From Robertmurraya siralis (GTDB lineage: Bacteria > Bacillota > Bacilli > Bacillales > Cytobacillaceae), in the NCBI RefSeq assembly GCF_005502275.1, contig NZ_SWLZ01000004.1:186001-250000 (forward strand): a stretch of DNA of 64,000 bases. The letters run 5' to 3'. Numbering within the stretch: the stretch's first letter is position 1; each line of letters begins with the position of its first letter. Positions 24,920 through 33,023 of the stretch are shown piece by piece. The notes beneath the pieces are model-generated. The model was not told the origin of the DNA. It worked only from the letters and a program-made list of their open reading frames with translations, and did not search any database. The translations under genes and the position numbers were made by a program.

Positions 24920-25021
24920 ATGAACTTGCTGGAAAAGCTAAAAGATAAAATCATCAAAGGTGAATACAGCAAAATAGCTGAATGCATCGAGAAAAAGGAA
25001 GAACAAGAAAAGAAGAAATAG
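24920..25021 (+). CDS. Small charged helical protein
   Basis: 33 residues, one amphipathic Lys/Glu helix. AAAAGGGGC precedes the ATG at 24920; the longer frame from 24833 lacks a ribosome binding site. Downstream of a bipartite repeat copy. Confidence 0.5.
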   Translation: MNLLEKLKDKIIKGEYSKIAECIEKKEEQEKKK

Positions 25022-25031
25022 GAGAGTAAGA

Positions 25032-25118
25032 ATGATAAAGTTGATTAAATTTTTATTTTTAATGTTGTTACTGGTTGTTTTGTATTTATTGATTCAATTT
25101 CATTTCACTGTCATTTAA
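25032..25118 (+). CDS. Tiny single-span membrane protein
   Basis: 28 residues, almost all hydrophobic (IKFLFLMLLLVVLYLLIQFHF). GGAGAG lies 5 bases ahead. Followed directly by two bipartite repeat copies, as the similar tiny membrane gene at 17987 is preceded by two. Confidence 0.5.
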   Translation: MIKLIKFLFLMLLLVVLYLLIQFHFTVI

Positions 25119-25192
25119 CATAATAGATCGCCATTTGGATCGCTGGAGTTTCTGTGAATTTCTATATAACAGCCGATACAAAATATCACCGG
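25119..25192 (+). repeat. Bipartite repeat, two copies
   Basis: Copy 1: CATAATAG (25119-25126), 12 bases, ATCGCTGG (25139-25146). Copy 2: TATAACAG (25165-25172), 12 bases, ATCACCGG (25185-25192). Start-to-start distance 46 bases, close to the 47 of the pair at 17893. Confidence 0.7.
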
Positions 25193-25224
25193 AGAATTTT
25201 ACGATAAACTCTACATTTTATTTT

Positions 25225-25274
25225 AAATAAATAATTAAATATATATTGAGTATTATTTAGTATTTTGGTATATT
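25225..25274 (+). promoter_or_regulatory. Promoter with upstream AT motif
   Basis: AAATAAATAATTAAATATAT (25225-25244) precedes TTGAGT (25246-25251); TATATT (25269-25274) after 17 bases. Confidence 0.65.
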
Positions 25275-25315
25275 TGAAGTGGAAATATATTCATATGTCA
25301 GGAGGTGTTAATAAA

Positions 25316-25708
25316 ATGAAAACTAGAATATTTGAAAACGGTTTAGTAGTTAAGCATCGTAAATCAGCCATTATCTTTGAAAATGCTAACGGTAAAAAAG
25401 AAAAAGAAGAACGTTTCTCTTTTGAATTTACTGAGGATGGATTCTTAGAATTTGCTCGATATATAGAGGAAATAGCAAATGAATCATGGTCAGGAGTTAT
25501 ACCAAAAGAAGCACATAGCACAGGTTCAGATTATGACGAATATTATGACCGGAAATATGATGATAACGGGAGTTTATATATTAAAGAGAATAGCATTTTA
25601 ATAAAGGCTCCCTATTGGTCGATCGATACATTGTATCAATTCAATAAGCCAAAAATACAGTCGTTTATTTATGATTTGAGAAAAAAGTTGGAATATTTGC
25701 CACTGTAA
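25316..25708 (+). CDS. Hypothetical phage protein
   Basis: 130 residues; ATG 25316 follows AGGAGGTGTTAATAAA. Aromatic-rich, acidic centre (DYDEYYDRKYDDNGSLYIKE). Unknown. Confidence 0.65.
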   Translation: MKTRIFENGLVVKHRKSAIIFENANGKKEKEERFSFEFTEDGFLEFARYIEEIANESWSGVIPKEAHSTGSDYDEYYDRKYDDNGSLYIKENSILIKAPYWSIDTLYQFNKPKIQSFIYDLRKKLEYLPL

Positions 25709-25754
25709 TCACCATAAATTAAAGTTTTCATATTAATAGAAAGAGGGAGCGAGA

Positions 25755-25898
25755 GTGGTAATAATAAAGGAAACTGATGAATTGAAATATTGCCCTTGTG
25801 GTATTCAAACTGACCAAGTAATTGTGTGGAACTTTAGTGGTTATCTTCATGAACAACCTATTTGCTGGACTTGTCAAAGAGAAATAAAAATAAAATAA
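25755..25898 (+). CDS. Zinc-ribbon microprotein
   Basis: 47 residues, GTG start behind GAGGGAG. Two CxxC-like pairs, YCPCG and CWTCQ, 30 residues apart, form a likely zinc ribbon. One of at least eight such microproteins in the window. Confidence 0.6.
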   Translation: MVIIKETDELKYCPCGIQTDQVIVWNFSGYLHEQPICWTCQREIKIK

Positions 25899-25992
25899 CA
25901 TACAATAAAAGATGGATTTTAAAGGAAAATAAATCAATATATTGTGGTGATTTTGTATTATATATACTACATATAGTAGGAGGATGAATTAA

Positions 25993-26403
25993 ATGATTAA
26001 TTTAAAATTGAATGATGATATACCAACTATCCCTTATGAAATTTCATTATTTAACCTATTTTATTATGGGAAAGCATTAAATAAAGGTGAATTAGAAACT
26101 CTAAAAGATTATCTAGAGCGAGGAATCAAACAAGTAAACAAACAAATAGAAGAATTGGCAGAATTAGAGAAATGGACATTGTTAGGTAGGAAATATGGAG
26201 AATTACAAGAAGGTGATATTGTTTACATAAATTACGGTCATGATGTACCAGTTGGCTATTATGAAGTAACATTCACAAAAGACGATAAGAAAACAGATAT
26301 AATGTGGCTAAAGAATGATAGAGATGGATGTTATAATGCAATGAATACTGATTTTGGAACAGCTAAATTAATTGTTGCTTCTCAAAATAGGTTTGATAAA
26401 TAA
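25993..26403 (+). CDS. Hypothetical protein with SH3-like C-terminal half
   Basis: 136 residues after AGGAGGATGAATTAA. Helical N-terminal half with coiled-coil character, then a beta-rich part (LQEGDIVYINYGHDVPVGYY) typical of small SH3-like domains. Unknown. Confidence 0.65.
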   Translation: MINLKLNDDIPTIPYEISLFNLFYYGKALNKGELETLKDYLERGIKQVNKQIEELAELEKWTLLGRKYGELQEGDIVYINYGHDVPVGYYEVTFTKDDKKTDIMWLKNDRDGCYNAMNTDFGTAKLIVASQNRFDK

Positions 26404-26414
26404 GGAGGATTAAC

Positions 26415-26573
26415 ATGTATTACAAAATAACAATCAAAGCAAATGGAGTTACTGTTTGTGAAACATATGGTGATCGAACCAATATTGATACATTAAAGAA
26501 ATTATTGGAAGTTGAAGAGGAATTAAACTATAAGAATGGTGAAATATATTTATATTGTAAGGAGTTGAATTGA
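26415..26573 (+). CDS. Hypothetical small protein
   Basis: 52 residues after AAGGAGGATTAAC. Stop overlaps the next start (TGATG), so translation is coupled. Unknown. Confidence 0.6.
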   Translation: MYYKITIKANGVTVCETYGDRTNIDTLKKLLEVEEELNYKNGEIYLYCKELN

Positions 26574-27037
26574 TGAGTAGTTTATTTTATACGAGCAAAT
26601 CACATTCAAAAACAGTTGAATTGATACAAAAAATATTGAATGAAGCTAATAGAAAAAGAAACGGTACTCGAAAGGGAACAGATTTTTTAACGATTGAGAA
26701 AAATGCAATGACGGAATATCACATGGGATATATTATTGAAAAATTAGAAGAAAACGGTTTTGAGGTTAGATTAAGTCAGGGGAATAGTGCATTTAATTTA
26801 ACAATTAAATGGGATAATAATCTGATTACGTCAAAAGAAACACTGCAAGAAATATATGAAGAGTTAAGTAAAGGAGATTTATTTAATTTGCTAACAGAAG
26901 CTATATCTCAAAAAGAAAAAGCAATTAACGCTTTAAAAGAAATAGAATCATTAACAATGAATCCTAGAGAGTATGAACCATCTATATATTCTATTAATCA
27001 TATAGCAAGAGTAGCTTTGAATAAGAAAGGAAATTGA
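26573..27037 (+). CDS. Paralogue of the 29371 protein
   Basis: 154 residues; ATG 26573 is coupled to the upstream stop. The first 95 residues share with 29371-29631 the framework KSHxKT..LI...LN.AN...K, LTI.KN.MTEYH.GYIIE.L.EN.F.V, clearly a duplicated family. A C-terminal extension of about 55 residues is absent from the paralogue. Function unknown. Confidence 0.65.
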   Translation: MSSLFYTSKSHSKTVELIQKILNEANRKRNGTRKGTDFLTIEKNAMTEYHMGYIIEKLEENGFEVRLSQGNSAFNLTIKWDNNLITSKETLQEIYEELSKGDLFNLLTEAISQKEKAINALKEIESLTMNPREYEPSIYSINHIARVALNKKGN

Positions 27038-27039
27038 GA

Positions 27040-27456
27040 ATGAGACAACCAAAATTTAGAGGTTTTGATCCATCGTCAAACGAATGGGTTTATGGATATG
27101 GGTGGCATAAAACTGATTACCCAGAAGATTTTCTTAAAAAAATTAAACAACCTAAGCAAGATGCGGTTTTATTTACTAAAACATTCCCGATAACTTGTGA
27201 TATTGAATCTATGGGAGAGTTTACAGGTATCTTAGACACAAATGGTCGTGAAATTTATGAAGGTGATTTAGTGAGAGAAATATCAGACGGAGACATTTAT
27301 AAAGTTATTTTTGAAGAAGGTGGATTTTACGTTAAATGTTTATCCATATATGATTTTCAGACAATAAATGAGTATTCATTAGAAGTGATTGGAAATGTCT
27401 ATGAGAACAGTGAACTATTAGCAGAAAATGAAAAGGAGGGATTTTTGAATGAGTGA
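27040..27456 (+). CDS. YopX-family protein
   Basis: 138 residues. Recognised by PKFRGFDPSSNEWVYGYGW at the start, then the conserved centre MGEFTGILDTNGREIYEGDL and the end LEVIGNVYENSELL, the YopX (SPbeta) family pattern. YopX-like proteins form beta barrels of unknown function and are common in Firmicute phages. Start ATG 27040; the TTG six bases earlier is possible. A second member is at 31638. Confidence 0.85.
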   Translation: MRQPKFRGFDPSSNEWVYGYGWHKTDYPEDFLKKIKQPKQDAVLFTKTFPITCDIESMGEFTGILDTNGREIYEGDLVREISDGDIYKVIFEEGGFYVKCLSIYDFQTINEYSLEVIGNVYENSELLAENEKEGFLNE

Positions 27457-27595
27457 AACTAAAATTTCTTATTTTGATATTGCGGTGATTGTTTCAGGAA
27501 TCGCATATGACAAGCAATTTACTACTATTGAGGAAGTATGTGACTATTTGATGGAAAATGAAAATTTTGTTGTTACTGTAGGTCGAAATGACTAA
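27449..27595 (+). CDS. Hypothetical small protein
   Basis: 48 residues, overlapping the end of the YopX gene by 8 bases, with AAGGAGGGATTTTTGA upstream. Acidic. Unknown. Confidence 0.6.
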   Translation: MSETKISYFDIAVIVSGIAYDKQFTTIEEVCDYLMENENFVVTVGRND

Positions 27596-27627
27596 TAATA
27601 ACGTATCACAAGAGGAGGAGAAATGCA

Positions 27628-28080
27628 TTGAAAATTAATGCCTATATAAAGAGATATGATATGACTTTACCTGTTTCGTTTATTGATTTTAAAAACAAAG
27701 AAGTTGAAATTGATTTAACAGACGGTAATGGTGATACAAGTAATTTTGGTTTTGATGAAGTTAAGTTATCAGTTAATGGTGATACAAGTGATGGATATCA
27801 TACGTTTGACGAATTGTACTACCATAGAATGATGCTGTTTGCTGTAATTTGTAATCAGAATCGGTTGATTTCTTGGAAGTCTTGGAAACATGATGATGGG
27901 ACAATGTATGATGATTATTTCATTGTGGGAATTGAAACTGATCAAGGTCATTACACTTATCATTATCATAAAGATTATTGGAAATTATTTGATGTAAAAG
28001 AATTAGATTTTGCTCCTAAATGGGATGGACATAAGCCAAGTGATATAACACGATTATTAACATTGGTAGGTTGGAATTGA
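27628..28080 (+). CDS. Hypothetical aromatic-rich protein
   Basis: 150 residues from TTG after GAGGAGAAATGCA. Rich in Tyr, Trp, His and Asp, probably beta-sandwich (GIETDQGHYTYHYHKDYWKL). Stop overlaps the next start (TGATG). Unknown. Confidence 0.65.
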   Translation: MKINAYIKRYDMTLPVSFIDFKNKEVEIDLTDGNGDTSNFGFDEVKLSVNGDTSDGYHTFDELYYHRMMLFAVICNQNRLISWKSWKHDDGTMYDDYFIVGIETDQGHYTYHYHKDYWKLFDVKELDFAPKWDGHKPSDITRLLTLVGWN

Positions 28081-28235
28081 TGACAAAGAAAAAGAAATTA
28101 ATGTTTCCTATGAAGTGTGACAAATGTGGTAAAGAACCATTGAGAGAAAATAGTGACAATTGGGAAGTAATTCAATTAAACTGTAATTGTGGTGGTAGAA
28201 TTATCACTGATTTTAGTAAACCTTATTATGAATAA
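28080..28235 (+). CDS. Zinc-ribbon microprotein
   Basis: 51 residues. CDKC and NCNCGG 25 residues apart make a zinc ribbon. Translationally coupled to the previous gene. Confidence 0.6.
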   Translation: MTKKKKLMFPMKCDKCGKEPLRENSDNWEVIQLNCNCGGRIITDFSKPYYE

Positions 28236-28258
28236 TTGTAAATTTAGGGGTGTATAAA

Positions 28259-28438
28259 ATGAATAAAGAAGTATTTGTAACATGTATAAACAATAAAGGA
28301 TTTGAGAAGTTTCTTACCATAAATAAAGACTATAAATTAATAGCAAAGTATACAAATGAATATATTTTGTATGATGACCAAAGTACAGGTAAGTATCTGC
28401 AAAGTTTATTTGAAGAAAAGAGGATGAGTAGATATTGA
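28259..28438 (+). CDS. Hypothetical small protein
   Basis: 59 residues; ATG 28259 sits 7 bases after AGGGGTG. Alpha/beta, Tyr-rich. Its stop overlaps the TTG start of the next gene. Unknown. Confidence 0.6.
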   Translation: MNKEVFVTCINNKGFEKFLTINKDYKLIAKYTNEYILYDDQSTGKYLQSLFEEKRMSRY

Positions 28439-28599
28439 AACCTAAGAAGATAGGAGATAAGTGGTATATAGAAACATACACTAAAGAATTCGGAAATGTA
28501 TTACTAACAGAACGTAATATTCCTTTGCCTGTTCCAATAGCGTTTGACAAGGAAGAATATGCTTGGGAATATATCAAAGAAATTGAAGAGGTGAATTAA
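28435..28599 (+). CDS. Hypothetical small protein
   Basis: 54 residues from TTG 28435, overlapping the previous stop. Helical acidic C-terminus. AGAGGATG upstream is rather far from the start. Unknown. Confidence 0.55.
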   Translation: MKPKKIGDKWYIETYTKEFGNVLLTERNIPLPVPIAFDKEEYAWEYIKEIEEVN

Positions 28600-28602
28600 A
28601 TT

Positions 28603-28899
28603 ATGAAAATTTTCAAAGTTGGTGACATTGTACGAGAATTAGAAGAATTTACACTAGGTGAAGTTACAAAAATTGATTATGATTGTGGATTTGATGAAGT
28701 ATGGGTGACGTTTGATGACCATTTGACAGATCATTGTTACTCTTCAAAAGAATTAAGATTAGTTTGTCCAGCGTACCAAAGATTTGATAAAGAGGAGCAT
28801 CCAAGTGATTTTGATAGGCATATCCCGACAAATGAATTAATTGACAAGATTGCGTTGCGATTTGTAGACGAAGCTAAAAGGGTGTTTAATTTAAAATAG
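28603..28899 (+). CDS. Hypothetical SH3-like protein
   Basis: 98 residues after GAGGTGAATTAAATT. First half FKVGDIVRELEEFTLGEVTK is the beginning of a small SH3/KOW-like barrel; second half helical. Unknown. Confidence 0.65.
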   Translation: MKIFKVGDIVRELEEFTLGEVTKIDYDCGFDEVWVTFDDHLTDHCYSSKELRLVCPAYQRFDKEEHPSDFDRHIPTNELIDKIALRFVDEAKRVFNLK

Positions 28900-28910
28900 G
28901 AGGGTTAACA

Positions 28911-29141
28911 ATGGATGAAACGCCAAAGGAAGTATTAGATGAATATGGAATAAGTGAAGTTATAGCCAGATATATAACAAGTTCTGAAGCAGAAGAAGTC
29001 TTAGATGAATATATTTATACTCCACTAAACAGAATTAACTTTTTACAAGAAAAAAATAAGCGACTGAAAGCATTTGTGGTTGACAATGAATTAGATTTAT
29101 TACCTGAGTATAAGAATTATTTTGATTGTAGTTTTAGATGA
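28911..29141 (+). CDS. Hypothetical acidic protein
   Basis: 76 residues after GGAGGGTTAACA. Acidic first half, coiled-coil second half (LNRINFLQEKNKRLKAFVVD). Unknown. Confidence 0.65.
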   Translation: MDETPKEVLDEYGISEVIARYITSSEAEEVLDEYIYTPLNRINFLQEKNKRLKAFVVDNELDLLPEYKNYFDCSFR

Positions 29142-29167
29142 AAATAACTTAAAAAGGAGGGCTACCC

Positions 29168-29368
29168 TTGAATTATCCAATGTATAATCGAGATTTTGAC
29201 GTTATATATCAATGTTTGAGTGAATCAATCAGACGTACTGCTGATTGTTCTCATACTCATATTGATAATGAAAATGCTGTGGGAGATTTAATACACATGG
29301 CTGAAATTGTAATTAGGAATCTAAAAAGACTTGATCTTAGAGATGAGCTTACAGAGGAGGATTTATAG
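29168..29368 (+). CDS. Hypothetical helical protein
   Basis: 66 residues, TTG start after AAGGAGGGCTACCC. Helical, His-containing centre (ADCSHTHIDNENAVGDLIHM). Unknown. Confidence 0.6.
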   Translation: MNYPMYNRDFDVIYQCLSESIRRTADCSHTHIDNENAVGDLIHMAEIVIRNLKRLDLRDELTEEDL

Positions 29369-29370
29369 TA

Positions 29371-29631
29371 TTGGTTTATAAAAACAAATCACATGAGAAA
29401 ACAATGGATTTAATTAATGAAATGCTAAATTATGCAAACAATTTAAAGAAAGATAACCCAAATGTAATGGATGGTGTTGAACATTTGACAATTGATAAAA
29501 ATCCTATGACAGAATATCATCTAGGTTATATAATTGAACAGTTACAGGAAAATAGATTTGATGTTGAATTCACAAACGGTATTAATTTCTTTCATTTTCA
29601 TATATCATGGGGTGATAATAATGAAGTATAG
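29371..29631 (+). CDS. Paralogue of the 26573 protein
   Basis: 86 residues, TTG start after GAGGATTTATAGTA. Shares the LTI.KN.MTEYH.GYIIE.L.EN.F.V framework with the longer protein at 26573, but lacks its C-terminal extension. Overlaps the next gene by 11 bases. Confidence 0.65.
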   Translation: MVYKNKSHEKTMDLINEMLNYANNLKKDNPNVMDGVEHLTIDKNPMTEYHLGYIIEQLQENRFDVEFTNGINFFHFHISWGDNNEV

Positions 29632-29854
29632 TATATGGATCACTGCAAAAGGTGAGGAATTAACAATGTCACAAATGACAACAAAACATATTGAAAATTG
29701 TATAAATATGATTGAAAGAAGTCGTTTTGAAAACAACAGAGATTTGTATGAAGAATTACCCGAGCCACCATTGAAAACAACTGTAGATTATGAATTATAT
29801 AAGCCGTATTTAAAAATATTTAAAGAAGAGTTAACAAGAAGGGAGAATTTATAA
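29621..29854 (+). CDS. Hypothetical protein
   Basis: 77 residues; ATG 29621 behind GGGGTGATAAT. The longer frame from 29534 lies inside the upstream gene and is not used. Stop overlaps next start (TAATG). Unknown. Confidence 0.6.
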   Translation: MKYSIWITAKGEELTMSQMTTKHIENCINMIERSRFENNRDLYEELPEPPLKTTVDYELYKPYLKIFKEELTRRENL

Positions 29855-30036
29855 TGACTATGAAAACTTTTAAAAAAAAGCTTAATGTTGAGGATATAGC
29901 TTTTACTGAAATTAAAATTGGTAATACCATAAAGTCTTTAGACAATGAAAATATAATGATTACGAATATTACAACAGTAAAGATTGAAGATGGATTTGTG
30001 TATATTGAAGGGTATGGTATGCCAATTGATATATAA
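29854..30036 (+). CDS. Hypothetical beta-rich protein
   Basis: 60 residues, coupled by TAATG to the gene before and served by AGAAGGGAGAATTTATA. Basic N-terminus, then alternating hydrophobic strands. Unknown. Confidence 0.55.
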   Translation: MTMKTFKKKLNVEDIAFTEIKIGNTIKSLDNENIMITNITTVKIEDGFVYIEGYGMPIDI

Positions 30037-30079
30037 AGTGATAAAGAAGTGAAAATGATCATGATTGGAGTTGGATAAA

Positions 30080-30217
30080 TTGGAATGTCCAGAGTGTAAA
30101 GGGTCAATGTTATGGGATAAACTAATTAATGAAAGCTTTATCAAAAAATATATTTACAGATGTTCTCAGTACAGTATTGAAGTGATTAAAAGTTATACGA
30201 TAAAGAGTAAAAAATAG
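30080..30217 (+). CDS. Small cysteine-containing protein
   Basis: 45 residues, TTG start after TGGAGTTGGATAAA. CPEC at the N-terminus and a single Cys at residue 31, so only part of a zinc ribbon; the second CxxC seems degraded (RCSQ). Basic. Confidence 0.5.
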   Translation: MECPECKGSMLWDKLINESFIKKYIYRCSQYSIEVIKSYTIKSKK

Positions 30218-30268
30218 TTATTTAAAGTGGTTATTTTATATAAATATTAGACTGATAGTGGTGAAAAA

Positions 30269-30451
30269 ATGAAAATATATACAAAAGATGGATACTGGAA
30301 AGTTGAACTTGATGAAAGCGACAATTGGCAAGGTTCGACTTTTAATAATCCGTTACAGGTTAAGGAAGCACTATTGAGTAGTATTGAAAGAAATTTCAAC
30401 AAAGAATTAATTAAATTAATAGAGTTAGGTATATTTAATAAATATAAATAA
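30269..30451 (+). CDS. Hypothetical small protein
   Basis: 60 residues; GTGGTGAAAAA upstream. Beta-hairpin then helix (KEALLSSIERNFNKELIKLI). Unknown. Confidence 0.6.
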   Translation: MKIYTKDGYWKVELDESDNWQGSTFNNPLQVKEALLSSIERNFNKELIKLIELGIFNKYK

Positions 30452-30452
30452 G

Positions 30453-30704
30453 ATGGGTGTGAAGCAAGTGAATCAGAAAGAATATGAGTTAGGTAGATTT
30501 TTCTTTGAATTTCTTGATACAAGTATAACAAGTGGATGGTCATTAGGTGGAGCATTTGCACATGAGACTAAACAACGTATGACTGAGGATTATTCAAGAC
30601 TTGAAGGAGATTTTAAGGAGTATTACTTATACATAACATTGTTTAAATGGCAATTTACATTTGGATATAGGACAAAATTAAGACCGTGGAAGGAAGAATT
30701 TTAA
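30453..30704 (+). CDS. Hypothetical protein
   Basis: 83 residues starting one base after the previous stop. Aromatic-rich (FFFEFLDTSITSGWSLGGAF). No good ribosome binding site is visible, so reinitiation from the gene before is likely. Unknown. Confidence 0.55.
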   Translation: MGVKQVNQKEYELGRFFFEFLDTSITSGWSLGGAFAHETKQRMTEDYSRLEGDFKEYYLYITLFKWQFTFGYRTKLRPWKEEF

Positions 30705-30755
30705 TATAAAATTGTTGTATTATTGCAAATTAAATTTATATAGGAGGTTTTAAAG

Positions 30756-31301
30756 ATGGGGAGAATATATAAAACAATTGAATTTAGAGCAGGTGACACA
30801 ATAGAAGGAGCTGTAAGGGAACTACTAAGACACAAAGAAATAGGTTCTGTAGTTTGTGGACAATTTAATGGAGTTACTTTATATTCAGATACAGTAACGA
30901 TGGATAGTGCGTATAAAGAGATTACAGGTAAAACTAAAGCAGAGTTTGATAAGGATCAGCAACAATGGAAAGAGGACTACGATAGGCGACAAAAGGAACA
31001 TGAAGAACGTATTCCTGAACTTTCTAAAGTTTGGATGGAGAAGGGTAGAAAAATCTTATCAGAAGATAAATGGGAGTTTTGGGATGAGATTGTTCCTATC
31101 AGACTAGGTGACATATATCATGGAATGGAATTAGGAAACTGTTTGGATATTATAGAAATTCTAAATAACAATGGGTCACTTGATGAAGCGAAAGAAAAAA
31201 TTGAAAATCAAGGTCATTCTGGTATGTCTTTCAGTTTGGTTTGTGCAATGGTTAAAGAATTTTCTGATAGAGGAAATGAATTTGTTGAGTATGTAAAATA
31301 A
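30756..31301 (+). CDS. Hypothetical phage protein
   Basis: 181 residues after TAGGAGGTTTTAAAG. N-terminal alpha/beta part (TIEGAVRELLRHKEIGSVVC) followed by a charged helical middle (DKDQQQWKEDYDRRQKEHEE) and a helical C-terminus. I recall similar unnamed proteins in B. cereus phages but no function. Confidence 0.65.
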   Translation: MGRIYKTIEFRAGDTIEGAVRELLRHKEIGSVVCGQFNGVTLYSDTVTMDSAYKEITGKTKAEFDKDQQQWKEDYDRRQKEHEERIPELSKVWMEKGRKILSEDKWEFWDEIVPIRLGDIYHGMELGNCLDIIEILNNNGSLDEAKEKIENQGHSGMSFSLVCAMVKEFSDRGNEFVEYVK

Positions 31302-31352
31302 GTAATTCTAATGATGTGTAATTTTAAAATTAAATAACAAAGGAGAAAAAAG

Positions 31353-31592
31353 ATGATTGATACGGATGAAATTTTAGATAGTATTTTCTGGTCTACTGCA
31401 AACGCACTGACAGACGGATATGACACTGAAAAAATACTATTATCACAAACTGTATACGATGCTTTCAAGGAGGAAAATGAAGAGGTTTTAGGAGCTGGAA
31501 ATGGAGATTTTGATCGGCTATTAGTTTATCCAGTAGAGGTTAACAACGAGATTGAAGAATATATGGTTGTACTCAATAAATCAATTTACTGA
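31353..31592 (+). CDS. Hypothetical acidic protein
   Basis: 79 residues after AAAGGAGAAAAAAG. Acidic throughout. Followed by an AT motif copy (31610-31624) and the second YopX gene. Unknown. Confidence 0.6.
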   Translation: MIDTDEILDSIFWSTANALTDGYDTEKILLSQTVYDAFKEENEEVLGAGNGDFDRLLVYPVEVNNEIEEYMVVLNKSIY

Positions 31593-31637
31593 TAAAACGT
31601 AATTTTTATTGATTAAATAAATATGAAGGAGATAAAA

Positions 31638-32030
31638 ATGAAACTACCTAAATTTAGAGTTTATGAACCATTAAACAAAAAGATGCATTATTTAGATTTT
31701 ACTTTATATGAATTCAGTGGTGGCTTGAATAGCCATAAATTTGTATTACCTCCAAAACATCAAGGTATGCAAAATCCATACACAATGATGAATCTAGAAA
31801 CTGTAGAAGTAATGCAATTTACTGGACTACATGACCGAGCAGGAAGTGAAATCTACATTGGAGATGTTGTCCAACTAGGTAATTATGAGCAGCCCTATGA
31901 AGTTATGGTCAATGATTATATGCAAATACCTGTTATTGATAATGATTTAGGACAGGAAAATTTATTTAAAATCCATAAGAATTGTAGAGTAATAGGAAAT
32001 ATTTATGATATGCCTGATTGGAATTTTTAA
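31638..32030 (+). CDS. YopX-family protein
   Basis: 130 residues; ATG 31638 uses the AAGGAG that the longer frame would overlap. KFRVYEPLNKKMHYLDF at the start, MQFTGLHDRAGSEIYIGDVV in the centre and CRVIGNIYDMPDWNF at the end match YopX. Second copy in the window after 27040, not close enough at the protein level to be a recent duplication. Confidence 0.85.
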   Translation: MKLPKFRVYEPLNKKMHYLDFTLYEFSGGLNSHKFVLPPKHQGMQNPYTMMNLETVEVMQFTGLHDRAGSEIYIGDVVQLGNYEQPYEVMVNDYMQIPVIDNDLGQENLFKIHKNCRVIGNIYDMPDWNF

Positions 32031-32051
32031 AAGAAAGGAATTAAATAAAAA

Positions 32052-32267
32052 GTGAAAGTCGATTACAAAGGATTTGAAATAAATGTTGAACGTGAAAAGG
32101 CATTAGGTGGTTGGGATTCTACATATTATACAGTCATGGAAAAAAAGAATGGTTTCTTTTTAGTTGATAGTTTCAGCGATTCTAATGATACAGTTAGAGA
32201 ATGGATTAAAGATTTGAAGAAAAGGGTAGATGAATATTTGGAGAATCTCGAAGAGTGGGAGGATTAA
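32052..32267 (+). CDS. Hypothetical small protein
   Basis: 71 residues from GTG, AAAGGAATT upstream. Beta strands then an acidic helix (REWIKDLKKRVDEYLENLEE). Unknown. Confidence 0.6.
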   Translation: MKVDYKGFEINVEREKALGGWDSTYYTVMEKKNGFFLVDSFSDSNDTVREWIKDLKKRVDEYLENLEEWED

Positions 32268-32269
32268 TT

Positions 32270-32428
32270 ATGAGTGAGTATACAAAAGAAGACATTAAAA
32301 ACATTATTGAAGACTTAGAAATTGAATTAAAACAATGTAATTCTGATTTTGGATACTGGAGCATTCAGAACGAGTTGAATTATTGGAGACAACGGTTATA
32401 TTGGGAGGAATCAAAACTGTATCAATGA
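32270..32428 (+). CDS. Hypothetical small helical protein
   Basis: 52 residues after GTGGGAGGATTAATT. Coiled-coil-like, with several Trp and Tyr at the end. Unknown. Confidence 0.6.
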   Translation: MSEYTKEDIKNIIEDLEIELKQCNSDFGYWSIQNELNYWRQRLYWEESKLYQ

Positions 32429-32468
32429 ATAAAATACACAATTTAATATGATTTAGAGGTGAATATTA

Positions 32469-32795
32469 TTGAAATACTATGGTACAGTCTTAAATAGCTT
32501 TCACATACCAAAAGAGATTCAAGATAAATTCAATTTAAAAAGTAATCATAATCAATATAGAATAGTTTTTAAAGCAAAATCTAGAGCTGCTGCAAATAGG
32601 AAAGCAAAAGAAATACTTAACTGTGCAAGAGATGTGTTTCGTCCTGATTACACAAGTGAAACTGGTAATAATATAGAACTTGAAATGTGCGATAAGTATG
32701 ATGAAATTATAGGAAAACTCCAAAACTTTGGAGAGTTTCATGATTTAAAACTTATTGTTGATGAAATTAAAAAATTTAAGGAGCAAACAAAATGA
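32469..32795 (+). CDS. Hypothetical basic protein
   Basis: 108 residues from TTG behind GAGGTGAATATTA. Basic helical centre (RIVFKAKSRAAANRKAKEIL), possibly nucleic-acid-binding. Unknown. Confidence 0.6.
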   Translation: MKYYGTVLNSFHIPKEIQDKFNLKSNHNQYRIVFKAKSRAAANRKAKEILNCARDVFRPDYTSETGNNIELEMCDKYDEIIGKLQNFGEFHDLKLIVDEIKKFKEQTK

Positions 32796-32821
32796 AAACT
32801 CTGTTTGATTAGAATTGAGGT

Positions 32822-32983
32822 GTGAAATATGGATTATTTGGAGGCATTAGAAAGATTATTAGATGGTACGGAACGTGGAGTGGACATGATCCTAATCTAA
32901 CAGGCACAGAAATTAAAGCAATTCAATGGGCAAAAGATAAATTGGTAATTATTCAAGAGTATTATCCTGAGTTATTCCAATAG
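32822..32983 (+). pseudogene. Small gene with a likely frameshift
   Basis: Two overlapping frames share the ribosome binding site GAGGTGTGAAAT. The ATG at 32829 gives a typical phage N-terminus (MDYLEALERLLDGTERG) but stops at 32898-32900. The other frame, readable from GTG 32822, carries SGHDPNLTGTEIKAIQWAKD and ends properly at 32983. The best single product joins the first frame to the second near 32870, so one base has probably been gained or lost. Intact translation of only the GTG frame is the alternative. Confidence 0.45.
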
Positions 32984-33023
32984 TACATGTTTTTAAAAAA
33001 TTATTTGCATAAGGTGGTTAATG

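Noticed and set aside
25760-25790. Second hammerhead from CTGATGA at 25771
   Set aside because: It is inside the 25755 gene and lacks flanking stems or a GAAA partner.
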